Shown here in pieces: positions 7,175 to 14,110 of a DNA stretch of 18,293 nt. The translations under genes were made by a program, and so were the position numbers. The DNA lies in NCBI GenBank assembly GCA_041753515.1, contig JBGSUE010000035.1, positions 1 to 18,293 on the forward strand, read 5' to 3'. Within the stretch, counting starts at the first letter, position 1, and each line of letters begins with the position of its first letter. The DNA comes from JBGSUE01 sp041753515. Its GTDB lineage: Bacteria > Patescibacteriota > Microgenomatia > UBA10105 > UBA927. The notes beneath the pieces are model-generated. The model did no database searches. It worked only from the letters and a program-made list of their open reading frames with translations, and was not told where the DNA came from.

Positions 7175-7945
7175 TCATGAACCGGTCATAACCCCTGTTT
7201 CCTGTAGGAATGAAATTACGGCGTTTGCTATTGCACCGGCCGGAAGCGGTGGGTTGTCCACAATGATCCGCCGGTCGCTTTCGCTGGTCAGAAAACCGGT
7301 CTCCAGAATGACGGACGGCGTCATGGGGTGAACTGCATGTTCCCTGCGCCACCAGGCAAACGCATAGTATCCGCGCATATTTCGGGTGATATTGGGGTCT
7401 TCGGGAAGACCGGTCGCTTCCCCATAGGTTTTATACAGGGTATCAAGCAGAGTGTGTGCATGCCCGGACGGATCGCGGTACGGCCGTGCTGCCTTAAATC
7501 CGGATGACGCGCCGGACTCACTGCCGTCTGCATGGATGGCTATGAATGCATCGGCCCAGTACTCGGGCGGAACGGTTGCCGGCAGGATATCGACCGCGAC
7601 GCCGCGGGCAGTGAGAAGTTTCTCTGTTTCACGGGCGATAGCAAGATTCACTTCCCACTCGGATTTTCCGCCGCCGGACGATCCGGTATTGGTACGCAGT
7701 TGTGCAAGCTCTTCGGGAAGTTCACTGTTTTTCCAGTGTCCGACCTGGAGCCCCACCCGCGGAGGGCTGTCGGGGCGCTTCCAATTGGTGAGGAATCCAT
7801 AGTCGGATAATTCCGGCAGTACATTGAATGCTTCGTCATACGGCGGAGCGCCACCGGGAGGTTTGTGATGATACATATACAGTAAACCGGTAAGTGATAA
7901 AACACCAAAAAAAATGCTAACGAAGAACGTGAAGTTGCGATTCAT
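7175..7945 (-). CDS. N-acetylmuramoyl-L-alanine amidase (amidase_3 type), membrane-anchored
   Basis: This 256-aa protein starts at the ATG at 7945; a longer reading into the divergent gene was rejected because it has no start support and the anchor begins at 7945. Residues 6-25 form a hydrophobic signal anchor. The catalytic domain shows the zinc ligands expected for amidase_3 peptidoglycan hydrolases: H70 in LQVGHW, E98 in SEWEVNLAIA, and H138 in AFIAIHADGS. The catalytic glutamate is E215 in SVILETGFLT. The first motif departs from the common DPGHGG, so this is a divergent member. It is probably exported and cleaves the amide between MurNAc and the stem peptide. It may be co-transcribed with the CarS-like gene 47 bp downstream. 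It shows that the host has peptidoglycan, hence is bacterial. Confidence 0.82.
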   Translation of the reverse strand: MNRNFTFFVSIFFGVLSLTGLLYMYHHKPPGGAPPYDEAFNVLPELSDYGFLTNWKRPDSPPRVGLQVGHWKNSELPEELAQLRTNTGSSGGGKSEWEVNLAIARETEKLLTARGVAVDILPATVPPEYWADAFIAIHADGSESGASSGFKAARPYRDPSGHAHTLLDTLYKTYGEATGLPEDPNITRNMRGYYAFAWWRREHAVHPMTPSVILETGFLTSESDRRIIVDNPPLPAGAIANAVISFLQETGVMTGS

Positions 7946-7978
7946 CAGAGCATGATGCAGTATGAATCTGAAAACAGG

Positions 7979-8008
7979 CTGAGTATCAGGAATAGTCTGT
8001 GATACAAT
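7979..8008 (+). promoter_or_regulatory. Promoter of the SRAP gene, leaderless spacing
   Basis: CTGAGT (7979-7984, weak -35) and TGA-TACAAT (8000-8008, extended -10) are separated by 18 bp. The ATG at 8016 follows the -10 by 7 nt, and no Shine-Dalgarno is present. It lies in the 70-bp divergent region shared with the amidase gene, for which I could not assign a clear -10. Confidence 0.55.
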
Positions 8009-8015
8009 CTGAATC

Positions 8016-8684
8016 ATGTGCGGACGGTTTGCGCTTGATGCCAAAGTTCCGGAATTACGGAAACAGTTTGATGTGGATCAGATGGAGATTCAATTGGAGC
8101 CCCATTACAACGTTGCCCCGGGTATGATGCTTCCGGTGGTGGTTAATACACCGCCAAGAATGGTTCGGCGAATGAAATGGGGGTTGGTTCCTCATTGGAG
8201 CCGGGAACCGAAGACGAAATTTTCCACCATCAATGCCAGAATGGAGAATCTGGCATCATCGGCTGTGTACCGGATGCCCTTTGCCAAACATCGTTGTCTC
8301 ATTCCGGCGACAGGATTTTACGAATGGAAAAAACTGGAAGACGAGACAAAATGGCCGTACTTTTTCCGTCTGAAATACCGGGATCTGTTTGCATTTGCCG
8401 GATTATGGGACTGTTGGCGGGACGCGGAAGGAAAAGAATTTCTGTCATGTTCAATAATTACATGCCCGGCTAATGGGGTCGTTGAAAAAAATCATCCCAG
8501 AATGCCGGTTATACTGAAAGAAGATGCGCAGGACCAGTGGCTTTCCACAGACACGGATATGCATACGCTGTCACAATTTCTTACACCATACGATGATTCC
8601 GGCATGGAAGCATGCAGGGTGTCAAAATTGGTAAACGATCCCCACAATGATGACAATCGTCTTATTCTTCCAGTATCCTCTTGA
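8016..8684 (+). CDS. yedK: SRAP domain protein (YedK/HMCES-like abasic-site DNA-protein crosslinker)
   Basis: This 222-aa protein has the full SRAP fold signature. Cys2, exposed after removal of Met1, forms the thiazolidine crosslink with abasic sites in single-stranded DNA. Also present are WGLVPHW (55-61), the NAR..E motif (N73, E77), RCLIPATGFYEWK (93-105, with E103) and NHPRMPVIL (159-167, with H160). All known active-site residues appear intact. Family members protect abasic sites during replication and often occur near SOS or stress genes. The ATG at 8016 starts within a few nt of the predicted transcription start. The TGA at 8682-8684 lies inside the -35 box of the next operon. Confidence 0.93.
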   Translation: MCGRFALDAKVPELRKQFDVDQMEIQLEPHYNVAPGMMLPVVVNTPPRMVRRMKWGLVPHWSREPKTKFSTINARMENLASSAVYRMPFAKHRCLIPATGFYEWKKLEDETKWPYFFRLKYRDLFAFAGLWDCWRDAEGKEFLSCSIITCPANGVVEKNHPRMPVILKEDAQDQWLSTDTDMHTLSQFLTPYDDSGMEACRVSKLVNDPHNDDNRLILPVSS

Positions 8685-8708
8685 CAATATATTAGTAAAT
8701 GCTAATAT
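8681..8708 (+). promoter_or_regulatory. Consensus promoter of the DUF2892-rhodanese-DUF2202 operon
   Basis: A perfect -35, TTGACA (8681-8686), is followed 16 bp later by TAATAT (8703-8708). It overlaps the stop codon of the SRAP gene. A strong SD (AGGAGG, 8717-8722) lies 7 nt before the ATG at 8730, giving a leader of about 15 nt. Confidence 0.8.
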
Positions 8709-8710
8709 AT
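8687..8710 (+). promoter_or_regulatory. Palindromic operator within the promoter
   Basis: A perfect inverted repeat, arms ATATATTAG (8687-8695) and CTAATATAT (8702-8710) around a 6-nt spacer, fills the space between -35 and -10 and covers the -10. This position is that of a repressor operator. AT-rich palindromes of this size are used by ArsR-family (BigR/SqrR-like) sulfide- or persulfide-sensing repressors that control rhodanese operons. No such repressor is in this window, so the identity of the regulator is inference. A degenerate similar sequence lies at 9298-9318 before the third gene. Confidence 0.65.
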
Positions 8711-8729
8711 ATAGACAGGAGGATCGCGT

Positions 8730-8951
8730 ATGAGTAAATCATGTCCATTCATCCAGAAAAATGAAGGCACGACAGATAGGATCATTCGGATAGTTGCAGG
8801 TGTTATTTTATTGATTGCCGGATACGCATTGTTATTCGGAATACTGCAGACTGTTGCATATATTGTCGGCATTGTTTCATTGATTACCGGAGCGACCGGC
8901 ATTTGCGGATTGTATTCGATTTTCAGCATTTCGACTAAGAAGAAATCATAA
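8730..8951 (+). CDS. DUF2892 (YgaP membrane-domain-like) small membrane protein
   Basis: This 73-aa protein has the DUF2892 pattern: an N-terminal NEGTTDRIIRI (11-21), two TM segments (about 20-36 and 40-57) and a C-terminal GICGLYSIF (57-65) where many members have GFCPLY. Cys5 and Cys59 are present; Cys59 is at the conserved family position. DUF2892 is fused to rhodanese in E. coli YgaP; here the two parts are separate adjacent genes, with the rhodanese starting 6 nt downstream. The likely role is membrane-side partner in sulfane-sulfur handling. It has a strong SD and is preceded by an operator-controlled promoter, so it should be inducible. Confidence 0.85.
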   Translation: MSKSCPFIQKNEGTTDRIIRIVAGVILLIAGYALLFGILQTVAYIVGIVSLITGATGICGLYSIFSISTKKKS

Positions 8952-8957
8952 ACCAGT

Positions 8958-9296
8958 ATGGATGACAATTATGAACCGGATGTGCCACGCGTAGCTCCTG
9001 AAGAGCTGAAAAAGGCAATTGATACAGGTGAAACATGCATCATTCTTGATGTGAGAACGTCCGGCGAACATGCCCGCGGGAAAATTGCTGGAAGCATGAA
9101 TATTCCGGTGGACTCTGTTTCATGTGATGTTGAAAAAGTAGTGCCTGATAAACAGATAAAAGTGTACGTATATTGCCTGAGCGGATCGCGCAGTGCCCAC
9201 GCGGTGGACGTGATGATACAGCTCGGGTATACCAACGTATTTGATGTACAGTACGGTCTTCTTGGTTGGCGGGCAAAATATTATCCGGTTGAATAA
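8958..9296 (+). CDS. Rhodanese-like sulfurtransferase
   Basis: This 112-aa single-domain rhodanese has the active-site loop CLSGSR (73-78) with catalytic Cys73 and the usual C-terminal GLLGWR. CDVR-like N-terminal marks are present (ILDVRTSGEHARGKI, 29-43). It would carry a persulfide on Cys73 and move sulfane sulfur between donors such as polysulfide or thiosulfate and an acceptor. The ATG at 8958 follows the stop of the DUF2892 gene by 6 nt and has no SD, so translation probably depends on coupling. Together the two genes equal a split YgaP. The protein is cytoplasmic (no signal). Confidence 0.9.
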   Translation: MDDNYEPDVPRVAPEELKKAIDTGETCIILDVRTSGEHARGKIAGSMNIPVDSVSCDVEKVVPDKQIKVYVYCLSGSRSAHAVDVMIQLGYTNVFDVQYGLLGWRAKYYPVE

Positions 9297-9329
9297 ACAT
9301 ATATTAAGTAATAAATATAAGGAGGATAT

Positions 9330-9932
9330 ATGAAATCAAAAACGCTTATTTTGGGAGCAATTTTCGTGTTAATTGCGGTTGCCGGCGGGTATTACCAAAT
9401 AGCAATTCAGAAGAGTGTGCCGGAAGCAAAAACCGAAGTGCAGTCCGGAGCAAGAGATAACGGGCAGATAAACCGAGCAAACTGCCTGGCTGATGACTGT
9501 CTCGCCGTAGATCAGCTTGAATTTCCGGTTGGTGTGTTGCCGGATCCGGTAAAAAGTGCACTTGATGAAGCAATCAATGACGAATACAAGGCATTATCCA
9601 CATACCAAGCAGTGATTGCTGCATTCGGGTCTGCACGTCCGTTTGCTATGATTAAGGGTGCGGAAGAGCAGCACATCTCAGCCCTCAAGGCTATTTATGA
9701 TAAATACGGACTTGAAACTCCGACAAATACATGGGTCGGAACCATGAGTGCCCCGGCAACATTAAAAGAGGCATGCCAGACGGGTGTAGATGCAGAGATT
9801 GCCAATGCAGCCCTTTACCGCAATACGCTTTTACCAGCAGTATCCGGGTATGAAGATATTACGGCAGTATTTACCAATCTCATGAATGCGTCTAAGGATA
9901 AACATCTTCCTGCATTTGAGCGGTGTAACTGA
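9330..9932 (+). CDS. DUF2202 ferritin-like protein with signal anchor
   Basis: This 200-aa protein has a hydrophobic N-terminal segment (5-22) that exports or anchors it. The DUF2202 domain (about 65-199) has the ferritin-like four-helix layout, with candidate metal ligands E85 (NDEYKA), E112/E113 and H115 (AEEQH), E156 (DAEIA) and H192 (DKHLPAF). Cysteines C52, C57, C149 and C199 could form disulfides or bind metal. The function of DUF2202 is not established; a diiron or copper-binding redox-stress role is plausible from the fold and the sulfur-stress neighbours. A very strong SD (AAGGAGG, 9319-9325) lies 4 nt from the ATG. It is probably the third gene of the operon, after a 33-nt AT-rich gap. 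Confidence 0.85.
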   Translation: MKSKTLILGAIFVLIAVAGGYYQIAIQKSVPEAKTEVQSGARDNGQINRANCLADDCLAVDQLEFPVGVLPDPVKSALDEAINDEYKALSTYQAVIAAFGSARPFAMIKGAEEQHISALKAIYDKYGLETPTNTWVGTMSAPATLKEACQTGVDAEIANAALYRNTLLPAVSGYEDITAVFTNLMNASKDKHLPAFERCN

Positions 9933-9953
9933 TGCTGTGCCTTATAAAAATCT

Positions 9954-9959
9954 TATAAT
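9954..9959 (+). promoter_or_regulatory. Consensus -10 before a GTG start
   Basis: TATAAT lies 8 nt before the GTG at 9968, with no SD between them and no convincing -35. The arrangement matches the other leaderless-looking starts in this window. Confidence 0.45.
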
Positions 9960-9967
9960 GGGATAGT

Positions 9968-10354
9968 GTGAAAAAATTTTCGGTAGCTATACCTTCCATT
10001 GCCGTATATCAGGCGCTGCGGCCGGTCATAAAACACCGGGTGAAAGCTGCAGTTTCCGGGGGAGTTATGGTATTTGTTTTTTTTCATTACGGGTATGCTG
10101 TACAGTCCATTCCTCATTTTGAGCTAATCCGTTTGCCGTTTCTCGTCATCGGTAAAAATACGGCACTTGTGGGGATAACAATGCTACTTCTTGCACTATT
10201 TTTGTACAGGATGCGCTGCAGCCGCCGTGACTTCAGCAGGTATCTTGTGTTTATGTCGTATTTTTCCATGATCATGATTGTCATGAGTCTTGTCCGGATT
10301 GCGTTTTTCTTTGTATCACCTCAAACCGGCAGGATACCATCTTCCGCAATATAA
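9968..10354 (+). CDS. Hypothetical small membrane protein
   Basis: This 128-aa protein has three hydrophobic segments at about 27-45, 64-82 and 93-116, with basic residues (RMRCSRR, 81-87) in the second loop. The family was not recognised. The GTG start is chosen because it follows a perfect TATAAT by 8 nt and precedes an MKKF-like N-terminus; there is no SD. It sits between two regulated operons, 35 nt after the DUF2202 stop, and could also receive read-through from that operon. It ends 43 nt before the DUF2178 gene, whose promoter lies in that gap. Confidence 0.6.
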   Translation: MKKFSVAIPSIAVYQALRPVIKHRVKAAVSGGVMVFVFFHYGYAVQSIPHFELIRLPFLVIGKNTALVGITMLLLALFLYRMRCSRRDFSRYLVFMSYFSMIMIVMSLVRIAFFFVSPQTGRIPSSAI

Positions 10355-10365
10355 GTAAAGAATAC

Positions 10366-10394
10366 TTGACAAAATGTAAAAAATATATTACATA
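10366..10394 (+). promoter_or_regulatory. Promoter with palindromic operator for the DUF2178-XRE-HEAT operon
   Basis: A perfect -35, TTGACA (10366-10371), has a weak -10 (TACATA, 10389-10394) at 17-bp spacing. Between and over them lies an inverted repeat, ATGTAA (10374-10379) and TTACAT (10388-10393), separated by 8 AT-only bases. The operon encodes its own XRE-family repressor, so this palindrome is the natural candidate for its binding site. Transcription would start close to the two candidate ATGs at 10398 and 10404. Confidence 0.6.
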
Positions 10395-10397
10395 TGG

Positions 10398-10826
10398 ATG
10401 TATATGAAACACAAAACATTTCAGCAAGCGCGGGCTGCCGTCGTGTTTTTTATCGGCGCACTAGTATCCGTTGCATCTCTACGCGACAATTTTGTCCTTG
10501 CCGTAACTGCGGTTGTTGTGGGGATGGCTGTGCTGGTTTTTATGCGGTCGCGTGCACGCATTCCCACCGATGAGCGGGATATTATTATCCAGGAAAAATC
10601 AGCCCGTTTTGCATATGCCGTCATTGCTCCGGTATTGGGTATAAGTTCGGTCGTATTTCTTTTTCCATCAAAAAGTGGCTTGACCGTATTTTCCAAAGGT
10701 GAATTCCTGTTTGTTGAATCGGTTGGATATATTTTCGCCTACCTGACTCTGTTTTTACTTTTAGTGTATGCGGTCAGTTATAGGTATTTTTCCGGAAAGT
10801 ACGGAGGGAACGGGCATGAACAATAA
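10398..10826 (+). CDS. DUF2178-like membrane protein
   Basis: This 142-aa protein has four predicted membrane segments (about 11-27, 32-49, 71-89 and 104-127) and the cytoplasmic-loop motif DERDIIIQEKSA (58-69), the characteristic DERDxxIxxKA block of DUF2178 proteins. These are regularly encoded immediately before a short XRE-type HTH regulator, as here (11-nt overlap with the next gene). The molecular function is unknown; a sensor or partner of the regulator is possible. The start is ATG 10398 or ATG 10404; no SD precedes either, and the promoter position slightly favours 10404. Confidence 0.8.
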   Translation: MYMKHKTFQQARAAVVFFIGALVSVASLRDNFVLAVTAVVVGMAVLVFMRSRARIPTDERDIIIQEKSARFAYAVIAPVLGISSVVFLFPSKSGLTVFSKGEFLFVESVGYIFAYLTLFLLLVYAVSYRYFSGKYGGNGHEQ

Positions 10827-11028
10827 GCTGAAAGTATACCGTGCAATACAAGGACTGACGCAGGAGGAGGCAGCGGAAAAACTCGGGGTAAGCAGACAGA
10901 CAGTGATTGCGATAGAAAATGACAGGTATTTGCCATCCCTGGGGTTGGCGTTTAAAATTGCCCGTCTGTTTGGCGTGTCTGTGGAAGACATATTTATATA
11001 TAAGGAGGATGCATATGAAGGTACATAA
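10816..11028 (+). CDS. Short XRE-family HTH transcriptional regulator
   Basis: This 70-aa protein is almost entirely one Cro/C1-type HTH: helix 2 and recognition helix in LTQEEAAEKLGVSRQTVIAI (14-33), then PSLGLAFKIARLFGVSVEDIF. It lacks any ligand-binding domain, like the small regulators that accompany DUF2178 proteins and often repress their own operon. The ATG at 10816 is set by an SD (GGAGGG, 10803-10808) 7 nt upstream. A longer upstream reading is rejected because it lies within the DUF2178 gene. It overlaps the DUF2178 gene by 11 nt and the next gene by 14 nt, so the three are translationally linked. The palindrome at 10374-10393 is its likely operator. Confidence 0.9.
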   Translation: MNNKLKVYRAIQGLTQEEAAEKLGVSRQTVIAIENDRYLPSLGLAFKIARLFGVSVEDIFIYKEDAYEGT

Positions 11029-11407
11029 CCTGAAATGTATTGCCACAATCGCCGCTGGTGTCGGTGCGGGTTTGTTTTTCCTCTTTTTTATCGTCACATC
11101 AGTGTGGATCGGATATGAGGCAAAGCAGCTCTGTACCGATGCCAGGGCGCAGTATGGCGGCGATTGCACCAACGCTTTGGGCGCACTCGTAGATGATGAA
11201 CACAGGGGATACCGAGACCGAAACCATGCCATTTGGGCGCTGGGGCAGTGGGGAGATGCACAAGCACTCCCCATTCTTGAAAAGTATTACACCGGGAATA
11301 TCCCCGAACGGGAACCATTGGACAGTGTGATCAGCCAATATGAACTGAAAAAAGCCATTGCGTTAACCCGCGGAGGATTCAATATGACTGCGTTTCTGTG
11401 GCGGTAA
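11015..11407 (+). CDS. Membrane-anchored HEAT-repeat-like protein
   Basis: This 130-aa protein has one TM segment at about 8-32. It is followed by a short domain containing a HEAT/PBS-lyase-like helical repeat (about 53-93, with HAIWALGQWGDAQALPILEKYY). Cys40 and Cys51 lie near the membrane and could pair if the domain is extracytoplasmic. The ATG at 11015 has a strong SD (AAGGAGG, 11002-11008) 6 nt upstream, inside the end of the XRE gene. It is the third gene of the DUF2178-XRE operon. The specific family is not recognised; a scaffold or protein-binding role is inferred from HEAT repeats in general. Confidence 0.75.
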   Translation: MKVHNLKCIATIAAGVGAGLFFLFFIVTSVWIGYEAKQLCTDARAQYGGDCTNALGALVDDEHRGYRDRNHAIWALGQWGDAQALPILEKYYTGNIPEREPLDSVISQYELKKAIALTRGGFNMTAFLWR

Positions 11408-11420
11408 ATGTGACTCCGTA

Positions 11421-11450
11421 TTGTTTGGTGGATTGCATGTTTGGTATGAT
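11421..11450 (+). promoter_or_regulatory. Promoter of the P-type ATPase gene, leaderless spacing
   Basis: TTGTTT (11421-11426, partial -35) is followed after 18 bp by TATGAT (11445-11450), which is preceded by TGG (extended -10). The ATG at 11457 begins after 6 nt, so the message should start at the start codon. No SD is present. Confidence 0.55.
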
Positions 11451-11456
11451 AACCAA

Positions 11457-14099
11457 ATGACTGATGCTGCGACAGGACTTACCAGCACACAGGCTGCAGA
11501 ACTCCTATCCGTATACGGACCGAATGAAATTCGCGATACTGCCGCGGCAGGACCTTTTAAAATTCTTCTTCGTCAGGTGAGGAAAAATTTCGTCCTGTAT
11601 CTTCTGACACTTACTGCAATCGTTTCGCTTGTTATCGGAAAAGACTTTACCGGGTATGTAATCCTTATGGTTATACTTATCGTTATTGCAACAGGTTTTA
11701 TTCAGGAATACAAAGCTGAAAAGGCAATTGGAGCATTAAAAAGCATGATTATGCCCGTGTCCCGCGTGATGCGGGATGGGCATGAAAAGGAAATTCCCTC
11801 AGCGGAAATAATTCCGGGCGATATCGTGGTACTGCGGACAGGTGAACGGGTACCTGCCGATTGTAACATTGTGGATGGGGTAGGATTGCGGGTGAATGAA
11901 TCGGTGTTGACCGGTGAATCCGTAGACGTTGAAAAAAAGCCGGGTTTATCGGACGGGCAGGAGAGTACCGACGATACACTGTTCATGGGATCGTTTGTTG
12001 TGGCAGGAAAATGCAGAGCGAAAGTGACGGCTTCCGGCATGCAGACGAAATTTGGTCAGATCGCCGGCATGATTTCGACTGCTGAAAAAGAAATTCCCTT
12101 GCAGAACAAAGTCAATGCCATTTCAAAATATATGGTTATTGTGGGAATTACTGCCGCATCACTCACAGGACTCATTCTTCTTTTGCGGGCTGACCATTGG
12201 GGGAGGGATGTTCTTGTGGATATCCTTATTGTCGTCATCGCCTTTTCCGTTTCCTCATTTCCCGAAGGGTTTCCAGTAGTTCTCATCGCCACACTTGCCG
12301 CAGGCGTCACCCGGATGGCAAAACGAAACGCCATTGTCAACCGGATGTCCGTTATCGAAACCCTCGGGGAGACAACCGTCATCTGTTCGGACAAGACCGG
12401 TACGATTACAAAAGGCGAGATGACGGTGAAGAAGATTTACGCCGACGGCAACAGGTACGATGTGACGGGGGTAGGCTACGAGGCCAAAGGTGAAATGATA
12501 CGGGACGGCAATCCGGTTGAAATCAAAAATAATTCAGGACTTACGAAGCTTTTGAAAGCTGCGGTCGTATGCACGGATTCCAATATTGAACGGATCGGCA
12601 CGGATGCGTTTTACCGCATTACGGGATCGGCGACGGAGGGGGCGCTTCTGATTTTGGGAGCAAAGTACGGGCTATTCCGTGAAACATTTATGGATTCCGT
12701 TTCCAATATAAACCCCTTCGATTCCAAGCGGAAAATGATGTCCGTCTACTGCGAAACGTGCGACGACAAAGCGGTCTATGCAAAGGGTGCGCCGGAGGTC
12801 ATTCTTGCGCGCTGCAGTCATGTGTATGTCTCCAATAGTATAGAAGATTTGACCGATCAGAAAAGGCAAGAGATTCTGCAGGAAAACAGGGATATGAACA
12901 AGGCAGCACTTCGTACGCTTGCCTTGGCATACAAGCCGGAACAGTTCAAAGAGTATACCGAGGACGGATTGATATTTTTAGGTCTCGTCAGCATGGAAGA
13001 CCCCCCGCGGGAAGAAGTGAAGGAGGCAATACGACTGTGTGATGTAAGCGGCATCAGGGTAAAAATGATTACCGGAGACAACCCGGAAACTGCCCGGGCT
13101 ATTGCTTCCCAAATCGGCCTTGCGGGAGAAGTTTTGACCGGCGCAGAAATGGATACGCTCACGGACGATGATCTGATTATCGGTGTCAGGACGATCTCTA
13201 TTTTTGCACGCGTGAAACCGGAGGATAAACTGCGCATTGTCAGGGCACTCAAGGCAAACGGGACAACGGTGACTATGACGGGCGACGGGGTCAATGACGC
13301 GCCTGCACTCAAAGAAGCGCATATCGGGATTGCCATGGGGATAAATGGGACGGATGTGTCCCGTTCGGTTGCCGACATTACCCTCAAGGACGATAATTTT
13401 GCCACAATTGTGAACGCAATCCAGGAGGGCAGGACGGTGTTTAATAATATCCGCAAGTTCGTCACTTACCAGCTTTCCTGCAACATGTCCGATGTTATTA
13501 TCCTGTTTACCGGCATGGCAGTTGCACCGTTTTTAGGCTGGTACGTGCCTGTCATTACTGCTCTTCAGATACTTTTCATGAATATCGTGACAGATAATAT
13601 GCCTGCAATCACGCTCGGATTCAATCCGACGTCCAAGGATATCATGCGCGAACGGCCCCGCAGCAACACGGCTATCCTCACACCGGAATTCATCCGGGTC
13701 ATTTTTCTCAACGGCGCCATCATGGGTGCAATTTCATTTTCAATCGCCTATCTTTCCTACAACGTTTTCAGCTATCCGCCGGATATTGCCAGAACAACGG
13801 TACTCATCAGTATGATCATGATGCAGATTGCCAACGCATACAATTTCCGGTCGTTCCGGTATAAAGTGCTCAACCGCGGACTGCTGGTGAATAAGCCATT
13901 GTTTTTTGCCACACTTGCATCCCTTTGTGCAGCGCTGCTTATTCTCTACACACCGTTGTCTGTGATGTTTGAAACAACACCTCTGGGAATCGAGCAGTGG
14001 ATGATGCCGGCTTCTGCTGCGTTTCTCATTATTGCCGTTTTTGATGTGCTCAAAATCGTGAACAATAAGACCGGATATCTCCTGCACCATATACACTGA
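11457..14099 (+). CDS. P-type IIA cation-transporting ATPase (Ca2+-type)
   Basis: This 880-aa ATPase exports or takes up cations across the membrane using a phospho-aspartate cycle. Visible marks in order are an N-terminal cation-ATPase domain (LTSTQAAELLSVYGPNEI), TGES (152-155) of the actuator, the TM4 ion motif PEGFP (269-273), the phosphorylation site DKTGT with D312, and the hinge TGDGVND (608-614). Ion-site residues in TM5 and TM6 are N676/D679 (CNMSD) and N709/D713 (NIVTD). The IIA layout and the NxxTD motif favour Ca2+ (PMR1/SERCA-like), possibly Mn2+. PEGFP instead of PEGLP and Asp in place of the TM5 Glu are variant. The chosen ATG fits the leaderless promoter; a TTG 36 nt earlier was rejected. 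It converges on the VIT/vWA gene with 11 bp between stops. Confidence 0.93.
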   Translation: MTDAATGLTSTQAAELLSVYGPNEIRDTAAAGPFKILLRQVRKNFVLYLLTLTAIVSLVIGKDFTGYVILMVILIVIATGFIQEYKAEKAIGALKSMIMPVSRVMRDGHEKEIPSAEIIPGDIVVLRTGERVPADCNIVDGVGLRVNESVLTGESVDVEKKPGLSDGQESTDDTLFMGSFVVAGKCRAKVTASGMQTKFGQIAGMISTAEKEIPLQNKVNAISKYMVIVGITAASLTGLILLLRADHWGRDVLVDILIVVIAFSVSSFPEGFPVVLIATLAAGVTRMAKRNAIVNRMSVIETLGETTVICSDKTGTITKGEMTVKKIYADGNRYDVTGVGYEAKGEMIRDGNPVEIKNNSGLTKLLKAAVVCTDSNIERIGTDAFYRITGSATEGALLILGAKYGLFRETFMDSVSNINPFDSKRKMMSVYCETCDDKAVYAKGAPEVILARCSHVYVSNSIEDLTDQKRQEILQENRDMNKAALRTLALAYKPEQFKEYTEDGLIFLGLVSMEDPPREEVKEAIRLCDVSGIRVKMITGDNPETARAIASQIGLAGEVLTGAEMDTLTDDDLIIGVRTISIFARVKPEDKLRIVRALKANGTTVTMTGDGVNDAPALKEAHIGIAMGINGTDVSRSVADITLKDDNFATIVNAIQEGRTVFNNIRKFVTYQLSCNMSDVIILFTGMAVAPFLGWYVPVITALQILFMNIVTDNMPAITLGFNPTSKDIMRERPRSNTAILTPEFIRVIFLNGAIMGAISFSIAYLSYNVFSYPPDIARTTVLISMIMMQIANAYNFRSFRYKVLNRGLLVNKPLFFATLASLCAALLILYTPLSVMFETTPLGIEQWMMPASAAFLIIAVFDVLKIVNNKTGYLLHHIH

Positions 14100-14110
14100 A
14101 AGAGTGTCTG

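Noticed and set aside
7946..8044. N-terminal extension of the amidase by 33 residues
   Set aside because: It would overlap the start of the SRAP gene and place the signal anchor deep inside the protein; ATG 7945 gives a normal signal anchor.
12857..13465. Antisense open frame of 202 codons inside the ATPase gene
   Set aside because: The sense frame carries the conserved GDGVND and hinge motifs; the antisense frame is low-complexity (Ser/Ile/Thr rich) and has no start signals.
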